Part shown: in pieces, positions 26,405 through 36,203 of the stretch
How positions within the stretch are numbered: position 1 is the stretch's first letter
Layout of the letters: each line of letters begins with the position of its first letter
NCBI GenBank assembly: GCA_000802095.1
Contig: JUEB01000011.1
Span: forward strand, 1-64,000
Length of the DNA: 64,000 nt
Direction: 5' to 3'
Source of the DNA: Peptococcaceae bacterium BICA1-7
GTDB taxonomy: Bacteria; Bacillota; Desulfotomaculia; Desulfotomaculales; Desulfocucumaceae
Translations under genes and position numbers: made by a program
The notes under the pieces: model-generated
Told to the model about the DNA's origin: nothing
The model's input: the letters and a program-made list of their open reading frames with translations, nothing else
Database searches by the model: none

Positions 26405-28045
26405 TCACTGCTTCCCCCTGGTTGGGGGTGGTTTTGGTTTCAGCCCCGCTGCCTCCCGCCGGAGGTTGTTCATGCCAACCAGCCTGGGGCGGCGTGACAT
26501 GGCCCACCAGGGCGCCCGTATGGCCACGTCTTTCTGCCCGCCGGGGCTCAAAGGCGCCACCGGGAACAGGTAGGGTGTCCCGAAGGAACGCAGGGTGGAA
26601 AGATGCACCAGAATGGTCAGCACCCCGCAGATAACACCGTACAGCCCCAGGGTGGCCGCCAGCGCCATTATGGGAAACCTTAACAGACGTATGGAAAGGC
26701 TGGAGCTATAACTATAAGTGAAGGAGGCAATACCCGTAAGAGCCACCAGTATCACCGTTCCGGGGGCTACCAGCCCGGCCCGCACGGCGGCCTCCCCGAT
26801 AATCAGCGCCCCCACTATGCTGACGGCCTGGCCCACCTGCCTAGGCAGGCGGATACCGGCTTCCCTCAGTATTTCAAAGGCAATTTCCATGGCATATACC
26901 TCGACTATGGCCGGGAGGGGCACCGCTTCCCGCTGGGCCGCCAGGCTTAAAAGCAAAGATGTGGGCAGCATCTCCTGATGAAAGGTGATTATGGCGACAT
27001 ATACAGAAGGCGCCAAAAGGGAAATAAGTAAAGCAAACAAACGGACCAGTCTGGCTGCAGAGCTGACCAGCGATCGCTCGTAATAGTCCTCGGGAAATTG
27101 CAGGGACTCTATGAAAAGGAATGGTACGGTCATTACGTAAGGGGTTCCGTCCACCAATATGGCCGCCCGCCCCTCCAGCAACTGGGCCGCCACCTTGTCC
27201 GGCCGCTCGGTGTGGAAGACGGTGGGAAAAGGGCTCCGGGGGTTGTCCTCTATGAGCTCTTCTATGTAACCGGTCTCCAGAATGGAGTCAACATTTATTC
27301 TCTCTAATCTCTCTTTAACCTCGGCAATAAGCTTATCGTTAACTATGCCCTTGATATAAGCCAAAGCCACTTCGGTTCTTGTTACCTGCCCCAGTTTCAT
27401 CATTTCAATTTTCAGGTTGGGATTGTGTATCTTGCGGCGGATCAGGGATGTATTAACCCGCAAGGTTTCGACAAAGGCCTCCCGGGGGCCCCGAACCACT
27501 ATTTCGGTTTGGGATTCTTCTACCTTACGGCCTTCCCAGCCCCTGGTGCCGTTAATCAGGGCGAATGTATGCCCGTCCACCAGTAAAACGGTATCCCCCG
27601 ACAGCACGGCGTCAATGACCCCGCCCAGGCTGTTTGTTTCGTCAAGCTGGTGAACGGTCAGAAGCTTCTTTTTGATCAGAGTAAATGCCCTCTCCCTGGT
27701 AAATTCAACTCTCTCTTCCACCAGCGGGGCGTCAAGCATCAGTGCGCGCATGATCTGGTCGCTGTTCTGGGATTTGCTGGCCAGGCCGTCCACATAGATA
27801 ATAGCCAGTTTGATTCGGTCGTCCTGGGCAAAATCAAACTCCCTATAAATCACATCACTGCATTCACTCAAAATGGCTTTTATCTGGCCAAGGTTGGTTT
27901 GCAGATCTGCGCTTAAATCCAAGCTCTGAAGATCCTGGCTTGAATAATCATTTTCTTTTGGCTGCTCCTCGACACCGCTGTGTCCGGCATTTGACTGTCC
28001 ACGTCCGAATTGCCTGGCCCGAAGTGGTTTTACAAACCTTGCCAA
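26405..28045 (-). CDS. gerA: Spore germination protein GerA
   Basis: 546 residues, GerAA/SpoVAF family, the ion-channel-forming subunit. A soluble N-terminal part of about 280 residues (SECSDVIYREFDFAQDDRIK, DTVLLVDGHTFALINGTRGW, GPREAFVETLRVNTSLIRRK, the most conserved stretch) is followed by five or six membrane spans and a cytoplasmic tail. It heads the operon gerA-gerB-gerC plus a small membrane gene. A sigma-G-like AATACTA at 28079-28085 is present but its -35 partner is badly spaced, so I do not call the promoter. Confidence 0.93.
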   Translation of the reverse strand: MARFVKPLRARQFGRGQSNAGHSGVEEQPKENDYSSQDLQSLDLSADLQTNLGQIKAILSECSDVIYREFDFAQDDRIKLAIIYVDGLASKSQNSDQIMRALMLDAPLVEERVEFTRERAFTLIKKKLLTVHQLDETNSLGGVIDAVLSGDTVLLVDGHTFALINGTRGWEGRKVEESQTEIVVRGPREAFVETLRVNTSLIRRKIHNPNLKIEMMKLGQVTRTEVALAYIKGIVNDKLIAEVKERLERINVDSILETGYIEELIEDNPRSPFPTVFHTERPDKVAAQLLEGRAAILVDGTPYVMTVPFLFIESLQFPEDYYERSLVSSAARLVRLFALLISLLAPSVYVAIITFHQEMLPTSLLLSLAAQREAVPLPAIVEVYAMEIAFEILREAGIRLPRQVGQAVSIVGALIIGEAAVRAGLVAPGTVILVALTGIASFTYSYSSSLSIRLLRFPIMALAATLGLYGVICGVLTILVHLSTLRSFGTPYLFPVAPLSPGGQKDVAIRAPWWAMSRRPRLVGMNNLRREAAGLKPKPPPTRGKQ

Positions 28046-28173
28046 GGTAATTACCTCACATAATGGTATTTATTGCCTTAGTATTATCCCCCTATATTGT
28101 CATGGTATTCCTGCAGAGCGGAACCCCCGGCAAGGCAAAAATTCTAGCATCGGTGATCGTTGAGCTTAGGTTC

Positions 28174-28252
28174 TTTTGGTACCGGTCAACTAAGTTACAC
28201 TCTCCCTACACACCAATAGGTGATTAGTCTAAAGAAAGACTAATCACCTATT
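28174..28252. repeat. REP word followed by a perfect hairpin
   Basis: GGTACCGGTCAACTAAGTTA at 28178 is a REP relic. AATAGGTGATTAGTCT (28215-28230) pairs perfectly with 28237-28252 around a 6-base loop and runs into TTTT; it could terminate transcription in either direction. From 28253 to 28508 I see nothing that can be assigned. Confidence 0.6.
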
Positions 28253-28508
28253 TTGATGAAGTGGTTAAAGGTAGCTTTGTGGATAAGCTGAGTATCATCA
28301 AATTCATACTGTTTTTTACGATCACATATTTGCTGTAATAGCCTGAAGGGAATCTGCCGGAGATGGCAGGGATTACCCGCTGGGTGTTTTGGGCAGTTCA
28401 TCCATGAAAACAACCCCTTTGGGGTCTATCCCCTTTGAGTCTTGCTAATTATAGCAACAGGTTTTATAATCAGCATAAAAACAACCGTTTGATTGATGAG
28501 GCATAGGT

Positions 28509-28652
28509 ATGAACAGCTACCAGGAAATAGTAAAGGCTGCAGCAATGGTTTTCAAAGAAAAGAGATATCATGCGGCCACCGTGCAGGATATGCCAGCCAT
28601 TCCCCGTCGGAGATGGGAGAAATTTTTTGCAAAATATCCCTGGATGGAATAA
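28509..28652 (+). pseudogene. Truncated TetR-family regulator
   Basis: 47 codons reading SYQEIVKAAAMVFKEKRYHA and ATVQDM, the first helices of a TetR DNA-binding domain, then unrelated residues and a stop. A TetR regulator has about 190 residues. It precedes the sigma-54 activator and fatty-acid-type operon, where TetR regulators are common, so it may be the relic of a former regulator. Confidence 0.5.
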
Positions 28653-28766
28653 AAAAGAGGGAATAATTCTTTTTGCCATAAACCAAACAAACGGTAGGTA
28701 TAAACATGGCCGCCTCTGCGGAGATGCCCACAGCCTATCAGAGGCTGACAGACATGGAGGATGCCT

Positions 28767-30497
28767 ATGAAAGTAGTAAGTTTTGCCAGTCCAAACCCGG
28801 TTTCCTTAAATGAGAAGGAAAGTCTCAAAGCAGCTGCTAATATCTTCCTGGAACACGGTATTGACGGGGCGCCGGTAATCAACGAAAAAGGCAGTATTGT
28901 TGGCATTCTAACCAAAACTCACCTGTACCGCGCCATCGTAAACGGCATTTCTTTTGATGCTCAAGTTGAGCTTCTGATGAAAAGGGGCATTAAGACCATC
29001 AAAGCCGATCAGCCTGTGGAGAAAGCCTGGCAGATGGCCTGGGATTACAATATAGGCAGGCTCCCCGTGGTGGATGAGGCCGGGAAACTGGTGGCCATGA
29101 TGACCCGTACGGACCTTGTCCAGGCGTTTGAAATGCTTTACCATGATCTTGATGCCATTATCAACTCTTCTTACGACAGCATAGTGGTGGTGGACGAGCA
29201 CGGCGAACCGGTCAAATACAACGACGCCTTAAAAAAACTTGTTCTGGCTATGGATGACCAAAATTTAGGCCCTGAATTTTCAATTTATAAATTAATTAGC
29301 CAAAATGGGCTGAAAGCAGCCATAAAGGATGTAAGTCTGCAGGCTTTGGATAAAAAGAGGCCGATCAGTTTTATTAAAAAATTCGGGTCCTTTAAAGAAA
29401 TACTACTCACTGCAAACCCCATTCTCTCAAAGAAAAACTCCAGAGTTTTCCGGGTTATGGTTAACTGCCGGGATATTACCGACCTTACCAATCTAAAAAA
29501 AGAGCTGCAGACAACTAAAGAACTAACTGAAGTTTATCAGCTGGAACTGGAAAAATTGCGCTCCCAGTGGCTAGGTCACAATATTGTCTGCCACAGCCAG
29601 CCAATGCGCAAGGTTATTGACCTGACCCTCAGGGTTGCCAGGGTGGATTCAACGGTGCTTATTTTAGGCGATTCCGGAGTGGGCAAGGAAGTGGTGGCCG
29701 GGCTGCTACACAAGGCCGGCCACCGGTCGAACCTTCCTTTTATACGCTTAAACTGCGGGGCCATACCTGAGAATCTACTGGAGTCGGAGCTGTTCGGGTA
29801 TGAGGGAGGGGCCTTTACCGGCGCCAGGCGGGAAGGAAAGCCCGGCCTGCTGGAGCTGGCTCACAAAGGCACGCTCTTTTTGGATGAAATCGCTGAACTT
29901 CCCCCGGCCCTGCAGGTAAAGCTATTGACGGCAATCCAGGAAAGGGTTGTAACAAGATTGGGAGGCACAAAACCAATTCAAGTAGATTTGAGAATACTTG
30001 CCGCCACAAACAAGAATATATATTCAATGGTTGAGAAGGGGCTTTTTAGAGCGGATCTATACTACCGCCTTAATGTAATTCCTATTGTCATACCTTCTTT
30101 AAAGGAGAGAAAGGAAGACATACCTTTTTTAATTTCACACTTTCTTCAAAAATTTAACGAAAAGCACGTCCAGATAAAGAGTATCGATTCCGCCGCCATG
30201 GATATACTTTATCATTACCCCTGGCCCGGCAACGTGCGGGAATTGGAAAACCTGGTTGAGAGGCTGGTTGTCATAACACCGGGGGATATCATTGTAGCCA
30301 GAGACCTGCCCATAAACGTTCTTAACAGAGGTTCCACTTATAGCATTAATGGATTATTACCCTCATCTGAGAGGGAGATTATCACAGAGCTCTATCATCG
30401 TCTGCAAAGTACCAGAAAAGTTGCCGAAGCCCTTGGGATTAGCCAGCCAACTGTAGTTCGTAAAATGAAGAAGTTAAATATCTCCAAAAAAAGCTGA
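28767..30497 (+). CDS. Sigma-54-dependent activator with CBS and PAS domains
   Basis: 576 residues. Two CBS repeats (about 1-120; DGAPVINEKGSIVGILTKT and IGRLPVVDEAGKLVAMMTRT), a PAS-like domain (about 125-240; DSIVVVDEHGEPVKYNDA), a short coiled coil, the AAA+ domain with Walker A GDSGVGKE, sigma-54 loop GAFTGA and Walker B GTLFLDEIAELP, and a C-terminal Fis HTH (RKVAEALGISQPTVVRKMKK). I chose the ATG at 28767 because GGAGG is 6 bases upstream; an ATG at 28761 directly touches it. CBS domains suggest control by adenine nucleotides or CoA esters. A -24/-12 promoter lies 139 bases downstream, before the thiolase operon, the obvious target. Confidence 0.92.
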   Translation: MKVVSFASPNPVSLNEKESLKAAANIFLEHGIDGAPVINEKGSIVGILTKTHLYRAIVNGISFDAQVELLMKRGIKTIKADQPVEKAWQMAWDYNIGRLPVVDEAGKLVAMMTRTDLVQAFEMLYHDLDAIINSSYDSIVVVDEHGEPVKYNDALKKLVLAMDDQNLGPEFSIYKLISQNGLKAAIKDVSLQALDKKRPISFIKKFGSFKEILLTANPILSKKNSRVFRVMVNCRDITDLTNLKKELQTTKELTEVYQLELEKLRSQWLGHNIVCHSQPMRKVIDLTLRVARVDSTVLILGDSGVGKEVVAGLLHKAGHRSNLPFIRLNCGAIPENLLESELFGYEGGAFTGARREGKPGLLELAHKGTLFLDEIAELPPALQVKLLTAIQERVVTRLGGTKPIQVDLRILAATNKNIYSMVEKGLFRADLYYRLNVIPIVIPSLKERKEDIPFLISHFLQKFNEKHVQIKSIDSAAMDILYHYPWPGNVRELENLVERLVVITPGDIIVARDLPINVLNRGSTYSINGLLPSSEREIITELYHRLQSTRKVAEALGISQPTVVRKMKKLNISKKS

Positions 30498-30558
30498 TTT
30501 ACTAACATCAAGGTGATGGTGGGCTTTTGTCCGGGTGGTGGAATGATGCGATGCATTA

Positions 30559-30576
30559 TGAATCACTAGCGATTCA
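30559..30576. promoter_or_regulatory. Possible upstream activator site
   Basis: TGAATC-N6-GATTCA, an inverted repeat 60 bases upstream of the -24 box, at a distance usual for enhancer sites of sigma-54 activators. No second copy is obvious, so this is only a candidate. Confidence 0.35.
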
Positions 30577-30635
30577 AGGGCAGCTTTACCCGACGCATAA
30601 TGGCTGTTTTATTGATAAAAACACCGTCCTGGTGC

Positions 30636-30651
30636 TGGCAGGTATTTTGCT
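30636..30651 (+). promoter_or_regulatory. Sigma-54 (-24/-12) promoter
   Basis: TGGCAGGTATTTTGCT matches the TGGCAC-G-N4-TTGCW consensus at all positions but one, with the invariant GG (30637-30638) and GC (30649-30650) 10 bases apart. It is 139 bases upstream of the thiolase start and downstream of a sigma-54 activator gene. Confidence 0.75.
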
Positions 30652-30789
30652 ATTATTTTTAATATAGTATCAATTCTAAATAATTATCCAATTATCACCT
30701 GAGCAGCAGGCCAGCCAGGGGTAGAAGGTGTGGTCTATACAGGCCGGTCTGATGCGGGTGATGCACAGGATCAGGAAAGGGGTAGTCAG

Positions 30790-31977
30790 TTGTTTAAGGA
30801 TGTGGTCATAGTCAGCGGGGTAAGAACCCCTATAGGAGATTTTGGAGGAGAATTTAAAAACCTGCTCCCTCATCAGTTAGCTGTTCCGGTAATACAGGAG
30901 GCGTTGAAGCGAGTTTCTGTTGATGGATGTATGGTGGATGATGTCATTCTCGGTAACTGCGCCCAGCGCACGGACGAGCCCAATGTAGGTCGGACAGCCG
31001 CTTTGGTGGCAGGTTTGCCCCATGAAGTTACCGGCATGACCATTCAGCGCCAGTGCTCATCCGGAATGCAGGCCATTGTATGTGGATACCAGCAAATAGT
31101 CACCGGGGAATCAGAAATAGTCCTGGCCGGGGGAACCGAAGGCATGAGCGGGGTACCGTATATTTTAAAAGGAGCCCGCTGGGGGCAGCGCCTGCAGCAC
31201 GGCCAGATGACAGACGCCCTGTGGGAGATGCTGACCGACCCCATTCACCATATTTTAATGGGCGAGACGGCTGAGCGGCTGGCGGATAAATATTCCATAT
31301 CCAGGGAGGAGCAGGATGAAATCTCCCTGCGGAGCCACATGAATGCGGTCAGAGCAACCCGGGAAGGAACTTTTAAGGAAGAGATCCTGCCAGTGGCGGT
31401 GCCGCAGCGTAGGGGCCAGGATAAAATTGTTGATCAGGATGAACACCCCCGATCTGACTTAACCCTGGAAAAACTGGCCAAATTACCGGCAACTTTCAGG
31501 AAAAACGGCACTGTTACAGCCGGCAACTCTTCCGGGTTAAATGACGGCGCAGCGGTGGTACTGCTCATGTCTATGGACAAAGCCAGGGAGCTGGGACTAA
31601 AGCCCCTGGCGCGGATCGCTGGCTTCGCCAGGGCTGGAGTTGAGCCGGACCTGATGGGCTACGGACCGGTGCCGGCCATCAGAAAGGCCTTGAAAATAGC
31701 CGGGCTCACCCTGGCAGATATGGAACTGATCGAGTTAAACGAAGCCTTCGCCGCCCAATACCTGGCCTGCGAAAAATTACTGGAACTAAACAGGGAAATC
31801 ACCAATGTCAACGGCAGCGGAGTGGGTATGGGTCATCCGGTGGGCTGCACCGGGGCCAGGCTGGTTGTATCCCTGATGCATGAAATGAAGAAGCGAAACT
31901 TGCAAAAGGGTCTGGCTTCAATGTGTGTAGGCGGCGGGATGGGTATGGCCATGATTCTGGAAAGAGAAAGGAACTGA
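30790..31977 (+). CDS. Acetyl-CoA acetyltransferase (thiolase)
   Basis: 395-residue thiolase that condenses two acetyl-CoA or cleaves 3-ketoacyl-CoA. The nucleophile cysteine is in QRQCSSGMQAI, the second active-site set in NEAFAAQ and GMGHPVGCTGAR, and GGGMGMAMILE closes the chain. I place the start at the TTG (30790), since AGGAAAGGGG precedes it and the family N-terminus (FKDVVIVSGVRTPIGDFGG) begins there; the frame is open 20 codons further without similarity. First gene of a four-gene fatty-acid-type operon. Confidence 0.93.
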   Translation: MFKDVVIVSGVRTPIGDFGGEFKNLLPHQLAVPVIQEALKRVSVDGCMVDDVILGNCAQRTDEPNVGRTAALVAGLPHEVTGMTIQRQCSSGMQAIVCGYQQIVTGESEIVLAGGTEGMSGVPYILKGARWGQRLQHGQMTDALWEMLTDPIHHILMGETAERLADKYSISREEQDEISLRSHMNAVRATREGTFKEEILPVAVPQRRGQDKIVDQDEHPRSDLTLEKLAKLPATFRKNGTVTAGNSSGLNDGAAVVLLMSMDKARELGLKPLARIAGFARAGVEPDLMGYGPVPAIRKALKIAGLTLADMELIELNEAFAAQYLACEKLLELNREITNVNGSGVGMGHPVGCTGARLVVSLMHEMKKRNLQKGLASMCVGGGMGMAMILERERN

Positions 31978-31978
31978 A

Positions 31979-32830
31979 ATGATGAAAGTTCAGGCTGTTG
32001 GTGTTATAGGGGCGGGCCTGATGGGCTCCGGCATTGCCCAGGTTGCCGCCGAGAGCGGCTACAAGGTGGTTTTGAGGGACATTGACCTCCAGTACGTTGA
32101 CAGAGGTCTGAAATCAATATCCAAAAATCTGAACAGGGATGTGGAAAAAGGACGCCGGACCAGGGAAGAGGCAGAGGCTGTTTTAAAACGTCTGACGGGT
32201 ACCACGGAGATGGAGGCCCTGTCCGGCTGTGATTTTGTCATTGAGGCTGCCGTTGAAAAAATTGATTTAAAGAAAGCAATTTTCAGGGAACTGGGGGCTA
32301 TCTGCAAGCCCGGGGTTATGTTGGCCAGTAACACATCCGGCCTGAGCATCACCGAGATAGCGGCAAGCAGCAATCGCCCCGCAAAAGTGATCGGAATGCA
32401 CTTTTTCAACCCGGTGCCGGTGATGAAGCTGGTGGAGTTGATCAAAGGAGCCGAGACCGACCAGGAAACGGTGGATACAGCCGCCGTTCTGGTGGAGTCC
32501 TTCGGGAAGGAAGCAATCTTCGTGCAGGAGGCCCCCCTTTTTGCAGTAAACAGAATACTGGTCCCCATGTTAAACGAGGCTATGTTTGTTTTGATGGAAG
32601 GAATAGCTTCTGCGGAGGATATTGACAAGGGCATGCGGCTGGGCGCCAATCACCCCATTGGCCCTCTGGCCCTCTCCGATCTGGTGGGCCTGGATACCCT
32701 TTTATTTGTTTCGGAAACGTTATATCAGGAAACCGGTGATTCCAAATACCGGCCATGTCCCCTGCTTCGTAAATTGGTCAGGGCCGGCCACCTCGGACGA
32801 AAAAGCGGGCGGGGCTTTTATATATACTAA
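31979..32830 (+). CDS. hbd: 3-Hydroxyacyl-CoA (3-hydroxybutyryl-CoA) dehydrogenase
   Basis: 283 residues. The NAD motif is GVIGAGLMGSGIAQVAAESG; catalytic residues lie in GMHFFNPVPVMKLVELIKG and the C-terminal helical domain has GANHPIGPLALSDLVGLDT. It interconverts acetoacetyl-CoA and 3-hydroxybutyryl-CoA. The start follows the thiolase stop by one base, implying translational coupling; ATG at 31979 or 31982 are both possible. Length is normal for Hbd. Confidence 0.95.
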   Translation: MMKVQAVGVIGAGLMGSGIAQVAAESGYKVVLRDIDLQYVDRGLKSISKNLNRDVEKGRRTREEAEAVLKRLTGTTEMEALSGCDFVIEAAVEKIDLKKAIFRELGAICKPGVMLASNTSGLSITEIAASSNRPAKVIGMHFFNPVPVMKLVELIKGAETDQETVDTAAVLVESFGKEAIFVQEAPLFAVNRILVPMLNEAMFVLMEGIASAEDIDKGMRLGANHPIGPLALSDLVGLDTLLFVSETLYQETGDSKYRPCPLLRKLVRAGHLGRKSGRGFYIY

Positions 32831-32901
32831 ATTTGCAACTCTATGCCTATCTTTGAAGTAGGTATCCCGGCTGCCCAAAAAAATAATAAGGAGGAGTGCT
32901 G

Positions 32902-34062
32902 TTGTTATACCAGTTGACGGAAGAACAGGAAATGCTGCAGCAGACGGTACGCAGGCTGGCGGAGGAAAAGGTGGCCCCCAGGGCTGCGGAGATTGATGAA
33001 AAAGACGAATACCCATGGGATTTAAAAGAATTATTTGGCCAGCAGGAGCTTTTGGGCCTGGGCGTGCCGGAAGTATACGGCGGCACAGGGTTCGGCCTTC
33101 CCTCGGTATGTCTGGCTGTGGAGGAAGTGGCCAGGTATTCCGGCTCAGCGGCACTGATCATCGCCACCCAGGAACTGGGCCTGATGCCCATACTTGTGGC
33201 TGCCAGTGAGGAGCAAAAGAAAAGGTATTTACCCAGGGTGGCCAGCGGTGAGCACCTGATCGCCTTTGCCCTGACCGAGCCCGACGCCGGGTCCGATGCC
33301 GGCAGTATGAAAAGCACCGCCCGGCGGGATAAAGACAAATATATTCTAAACGGCAGCAAGTGCTTTATAACCAATGGCGGACTGGCGGATGTATACACGG
33401 TTTTTGCCAAAACCGATCCCGCCAAAGGTCTAAAAGGTATTAGCGCTTTTATAATGGAAAAAGACACCCCGGGCTTTACCGTCGGGAAAAAGGAAAAGAA
33501 GATGGGTATCCGGGGGTCCATGACCTGCGAGCTGAGCTTTGAGAACTGCCCCATTCCTGCCGAAAACTTGCTCGGCAAAGAGGGCGAGGGCTTTAAATAC
33601 GCTATGATGACTCTGGACCGGACACGCCCGGTAATAGGGGCGCAAGCTTTGGGCCTGGCCCAGGGGGCCCTGGATTACGCGGTCAGGTATGCCAAGGAAA
33701 GGGTGCAGTTCGGCAAGCCCATTGCCGCCTTCCAGGGGCTGCAGTTCATGATGGCCGATATGGTTACCAGAGTTGAGGCTGCCCGTCAGCTTGTTTACAA
33801 AGCGGCCAATCTAATAGAAGGCGCGGCTGAAAACAATACTTCCATGAACGAGATAAGCATCTTTTCCTCCATGTCCAAGCTATTCGCCTCTGACACGGCC
33901 ATGCAGGTTACCGTCGACGCGCTGCAAATTCTGGGGGGCTACGGGTATATGAAGGATTACCCCCTGGAACGCATGGTGCGGGATGCCAAGATAACCCAGA
34001 TTTACGAGGGCACCAATCAAATTCAGCGGGTAGTTATAGCAAAATGCCTGCTGGACAGGTAA
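32902..34062 (+). CDS. Acyl-CoA dehydrogenase (short-chain type)
   Basis: 386 residues with the FAD/substrate motifs FALTEPDAGSDAGS and KCFITNGG, the C-terminal GGYGYMKDYPLERMVRDAKI and catalytic glutamate in IYEGTNQIQR. It oxidises butyryl-CoA-like substrates, passing electrons to ETF. The start is TTG at 32902, 7 bases after AAGGAGG; a GTG at 32896 is too close to that site. An etfBA pair is 25 kb away but none is in this operon. Confidence 0.92.
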   Translation: MLYQLTEEQEMLQQTVRRLAEEKVAPRAAEIDEKDEYPWDLKELFGQQELLGLGVPEVYGGTGFGLPSVCLAVEEVARYSGSAALIIATQELGLMPILVAASEEQKKRYLPRVASGEHLIAFALTEPDAGSDAGSMKSTARRDKDKYILNGSKCFITNGGLADVYTVFAKTDPAKGLKGISAFIMEKDTPGFTVGKKEKKMGIRGSMTCELSFENCPIPAENLLGKEGEGFKYAMMTLDRTRPVIGAQALGLAQGALDYAVRYAKERVQFGKPIAAFQGLQFMMADMVTRVEAARQLVYKAANLIEGAAENNTSMNEISIFSSMSKLFASDTAMQVTVDALQILGGYGYMKDYPLERMVRDAKITQIYEGTNQIQRVVIAKCLLDR

Positions 34063-34109
34063 ACAGGTGCGGCGGCCCGGAAAGATGAATCATGAGGAGG
34101 TTAATAATA

Positions 34110-35762
34110 ATGTTTAAAAATTCCCCTCTGACCGAAGAAGATAAGCAAAAGTACAGCTTAATCAATGAGGAGAATGTAAAGTTTCTCCGCAGCCGCTACA
34201 ACAAGGCAAACCGCTGGGTGATTGCCGACATTGTCAGGCGCAGCGCCTACCGTTACCCTAACAAGCCGGCAATAATTTTTAACGACACCACCCTGACTTT
34301 CAGCCAGCTGGAGGAAGAGTGCAACCGTTTCGCCAATGCCCTGCTGGATATGGGCATTCAGAAATATGACCGTGTCGCCATTCTGGCCCACAATACCATT
34401 CACCACGTGATTACCTGGCTGGGAACGGCCAAGGCGGGCGGTGTCTACCTGGCGGTAAACTACCTCCTGCGGGGCAAGGACATCAGCTTTTGTATCAATC
34501 ACTCCGAAAGCAAGGTTTTTATTGTGGAGGATACCCTCTATGATCTTGTTAAAGATGTACTGGAAGAAATGCCTACAGTAAAAACACTGATCTGGTCCAA
34601 CCAGGGCAAAGGTGAGGACCCGCCTGGCAGCTTTATTAATTTTGACAGCTGGTATAAAAAATACCCGGCCACAGAGCCGGATGTGGAACTCCATATCGAA
34701 GACCCGGTGCAGATGACTTACACCAGCGGCACTGAAACCCTTCCCAAAGGAGTTATCCTGTCCAACCAGTCCCTGCTGGCGGAATATACCTCCTGCATCA
34801 TTGACGGCCAATACACCCCGCAGGATGTTAACATCAACGCGCTGCCCCTTTTCCACTGCGCCCAGAGGGATGTATTCCTAACCCCCTGCCTGATGGCGGG
34901 AGCCACCAATGTGCTGCTTTTCCAGGCGGACCCTGTGCAGATCATGAAGACCGTTGCACAACATAAGGTAACCATGCTTTTCGCCCCGCCCACCGTCTGG
35001 ATCGGACTGCTCCGCCACCCGCAACTGGATGATTATGATCTCAGCTCGGTGGTCAAGGGATATTATGGCGCTTCCATCATGCCTGTAGAGGTGTTAAAAG
35101 AACTGCAAAACCGCTTTTCAAACTGCCAAAATTTTTACAACTACTACGGGCAGACCGAACTGAGTCCCTATCACACCATGCTGAGGCCTGAAGACCAGCT
35201 TAACAAGCCCGGTTCAGCCGGACAGGCCGGACTGAACATGGAAACCCGCCTGGAGGACGACGGCCATAACCCGATAGCAGGCCCTGGTGAGCCGGGGGAA
35301 ATCTGCGGCCGCGGCCCCCATGCCCTGCTGATGTACTTTAAAGAGCCCGAGAAGACCGAGGCCACTCTGGCCCACGGCTGGTTCCACAGCGGTGATATCG
35401 GCATTTATGATGAGGATTGCTATATCACTGTGGCGGACCGGAAAAAGGACATGGTCAAAACCGGTGGTGAAAATGTGGCCAGCCGGGAAGTTGAGGAAGT
35501 TATATATAAGGATAAGCGTGTTTCAGAAGTGGCTGTGGTGGGCCTGCCTCATGAAAAATGGGTGGAATGTGTGACCGCCATCGTAGTCCCTAAAAAAGGC
35601 GAGACTATAAAAGAAGAAGAGATAATCAGCCTATGCAAGGAAAACCTGGCTAATTTCAAGGTTCCCAAAGGAGTGGTCTTCATGGATGAACTGCCCAAAA
35701 CACCCAGCGGGAAAATACTTAAGAGGGATTTGAGACAGAAATATAATGATTTTTTTATGTAG
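34110..35762 (+). CDS. AMP-dependent acyl-CoA synthetase
   Basis: 550 residues of the ANL family; activates a carboxylic acid to its CoA thioester. P-loop-like motif A5 reads YTSGTETLPKGVILS (usually TSGTTGxPKG), then YYGQTELSP, HSGDIGIYDED and the C-terminal lysine motif PKTPSGKILKRDLR. The ATG at 34110 is chosen by GAGGAGG about 10 bases upstream. Last gene of the sigma-54 operon, so the pathway likely starts or ends with a free short- or branched-chain acid. Direction of the pathway is not settled by sequence. Confidence 0.92.
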   Translation: MFKNSPLTEEDKQKYSLINEENVKFLRSRYNKANRWVIADIVRRSAYRYPNKPAIIFNDTTLTFSQLEEECNRFANALLDMGIQKYDRVAILAHNTIHHVITWLGTAKAGGVYLAVNYLLRGKDISFCINHSESKVFIVEDTLYDLVKDVLEEMPTVKTLIWSNQGKGEDPPGSFINFDSWYKKYPATEPDVELHIEDPVQMTYTSGTETLPKGVILSNQSLLAEYTSCIIDGQYTPQDVNINALPLFHCAQRDVFLTPCLMAGATNVLLFQADPVQIMKTVAQHKVTMLFAPPTVWIGLLRHPQLDDYDLSSVVKGYYGASIMPVEVLKELQNRFSNCQNFYNYYGQTELSPYHTMLRPEDQLNKPGSAGQAGLNMETRLEDDGHNPIAGPGEPGEICGRGPHALLMYFKEPEKTEATLAHGWFHSGDIGIYDEDCYITVADRKKDMVKTGGENVASREVEEVIYKDKRVSEVAVVGLPHEKWVECVTAIVVPKKGETIKEEEIISLCKENLANFKVPKGVVFMDELPKTPSGKILKRDLRQKYNDFFM

Positions 35763-35980
35763 CATTTAGATTTTTAGCTTAACGGTAAACCGGGTCATCT
35801 CGGCAGTTCCCTATCAGCTATTACAAAATATGTGCTATAAAAAACAGAATAAATTTGATGATAATTAATCTACTTTTTAACCACTTTATTTCTAGCAAAT
35901 TAGGTGTTTAGTAGCACCAAAAAGGACGTGATCATGGTTTTCGGCCATAGCCCGGGAGCTTTTGGCCGGAATCTCTATTC

Positions 35981-36008
35981 TGCCGGAATTATTCCGGCAT
36001 TTTTTTTA
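35981..36008 (+). terminator. Rho-independent terminator
   Basis: TGCCGGAAT-T-ATTCCGGCA followed by eight T residues. It is 219 bases after the ligase stop, and nothing codes between them on the plus strand. Confidence 0.8.
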
Positions 36009-36047
36009 GCTAACCAGAGGAATATGAGAGGTGTTATACTCCTATGC

Positions 36048-36203
36048 TTAGTTAATCTTTACCACAACCCGGTGGATATAATCCACAACATCTGAACGAG
36101 AGATTTCATAAATTACTGGTTGACACCCCAGCCTTTCCAATTCATGGGCGCACGAAAGACCGGCAGCGCCGGCGCCGATGATTGCCACTCTCGGATTAGC
36201 CAT
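36048..36203 (-). pseudogene. N-terminal fragment of an FAD/NAD-dependent oxidoreductase
   Basis: 51 residues starting MANPRVAIIGAGAAGLSCAH, a textbook dinucleotide-binding beta-alpha-beta unit, with GGAGATATTGATA before the ATG. Such enzymes have 350 or more residues, so only the first fold element is left. It stops 40 bases before the terminator at 36.0 kb. The following stretch 36240-36330 holds a worn RAYT relic (GCTTAAACCCCGTCAG); the remainder to 36533 has nothing I recognise. Confidence 0.6.

Noticed and set aside
28079-28111. Sigma-G promoter for the ger operon
   Set aside because: AATACTA fits the -10 box, but the best -35 (GGAATA) is 20 bases away instead of 17-18.
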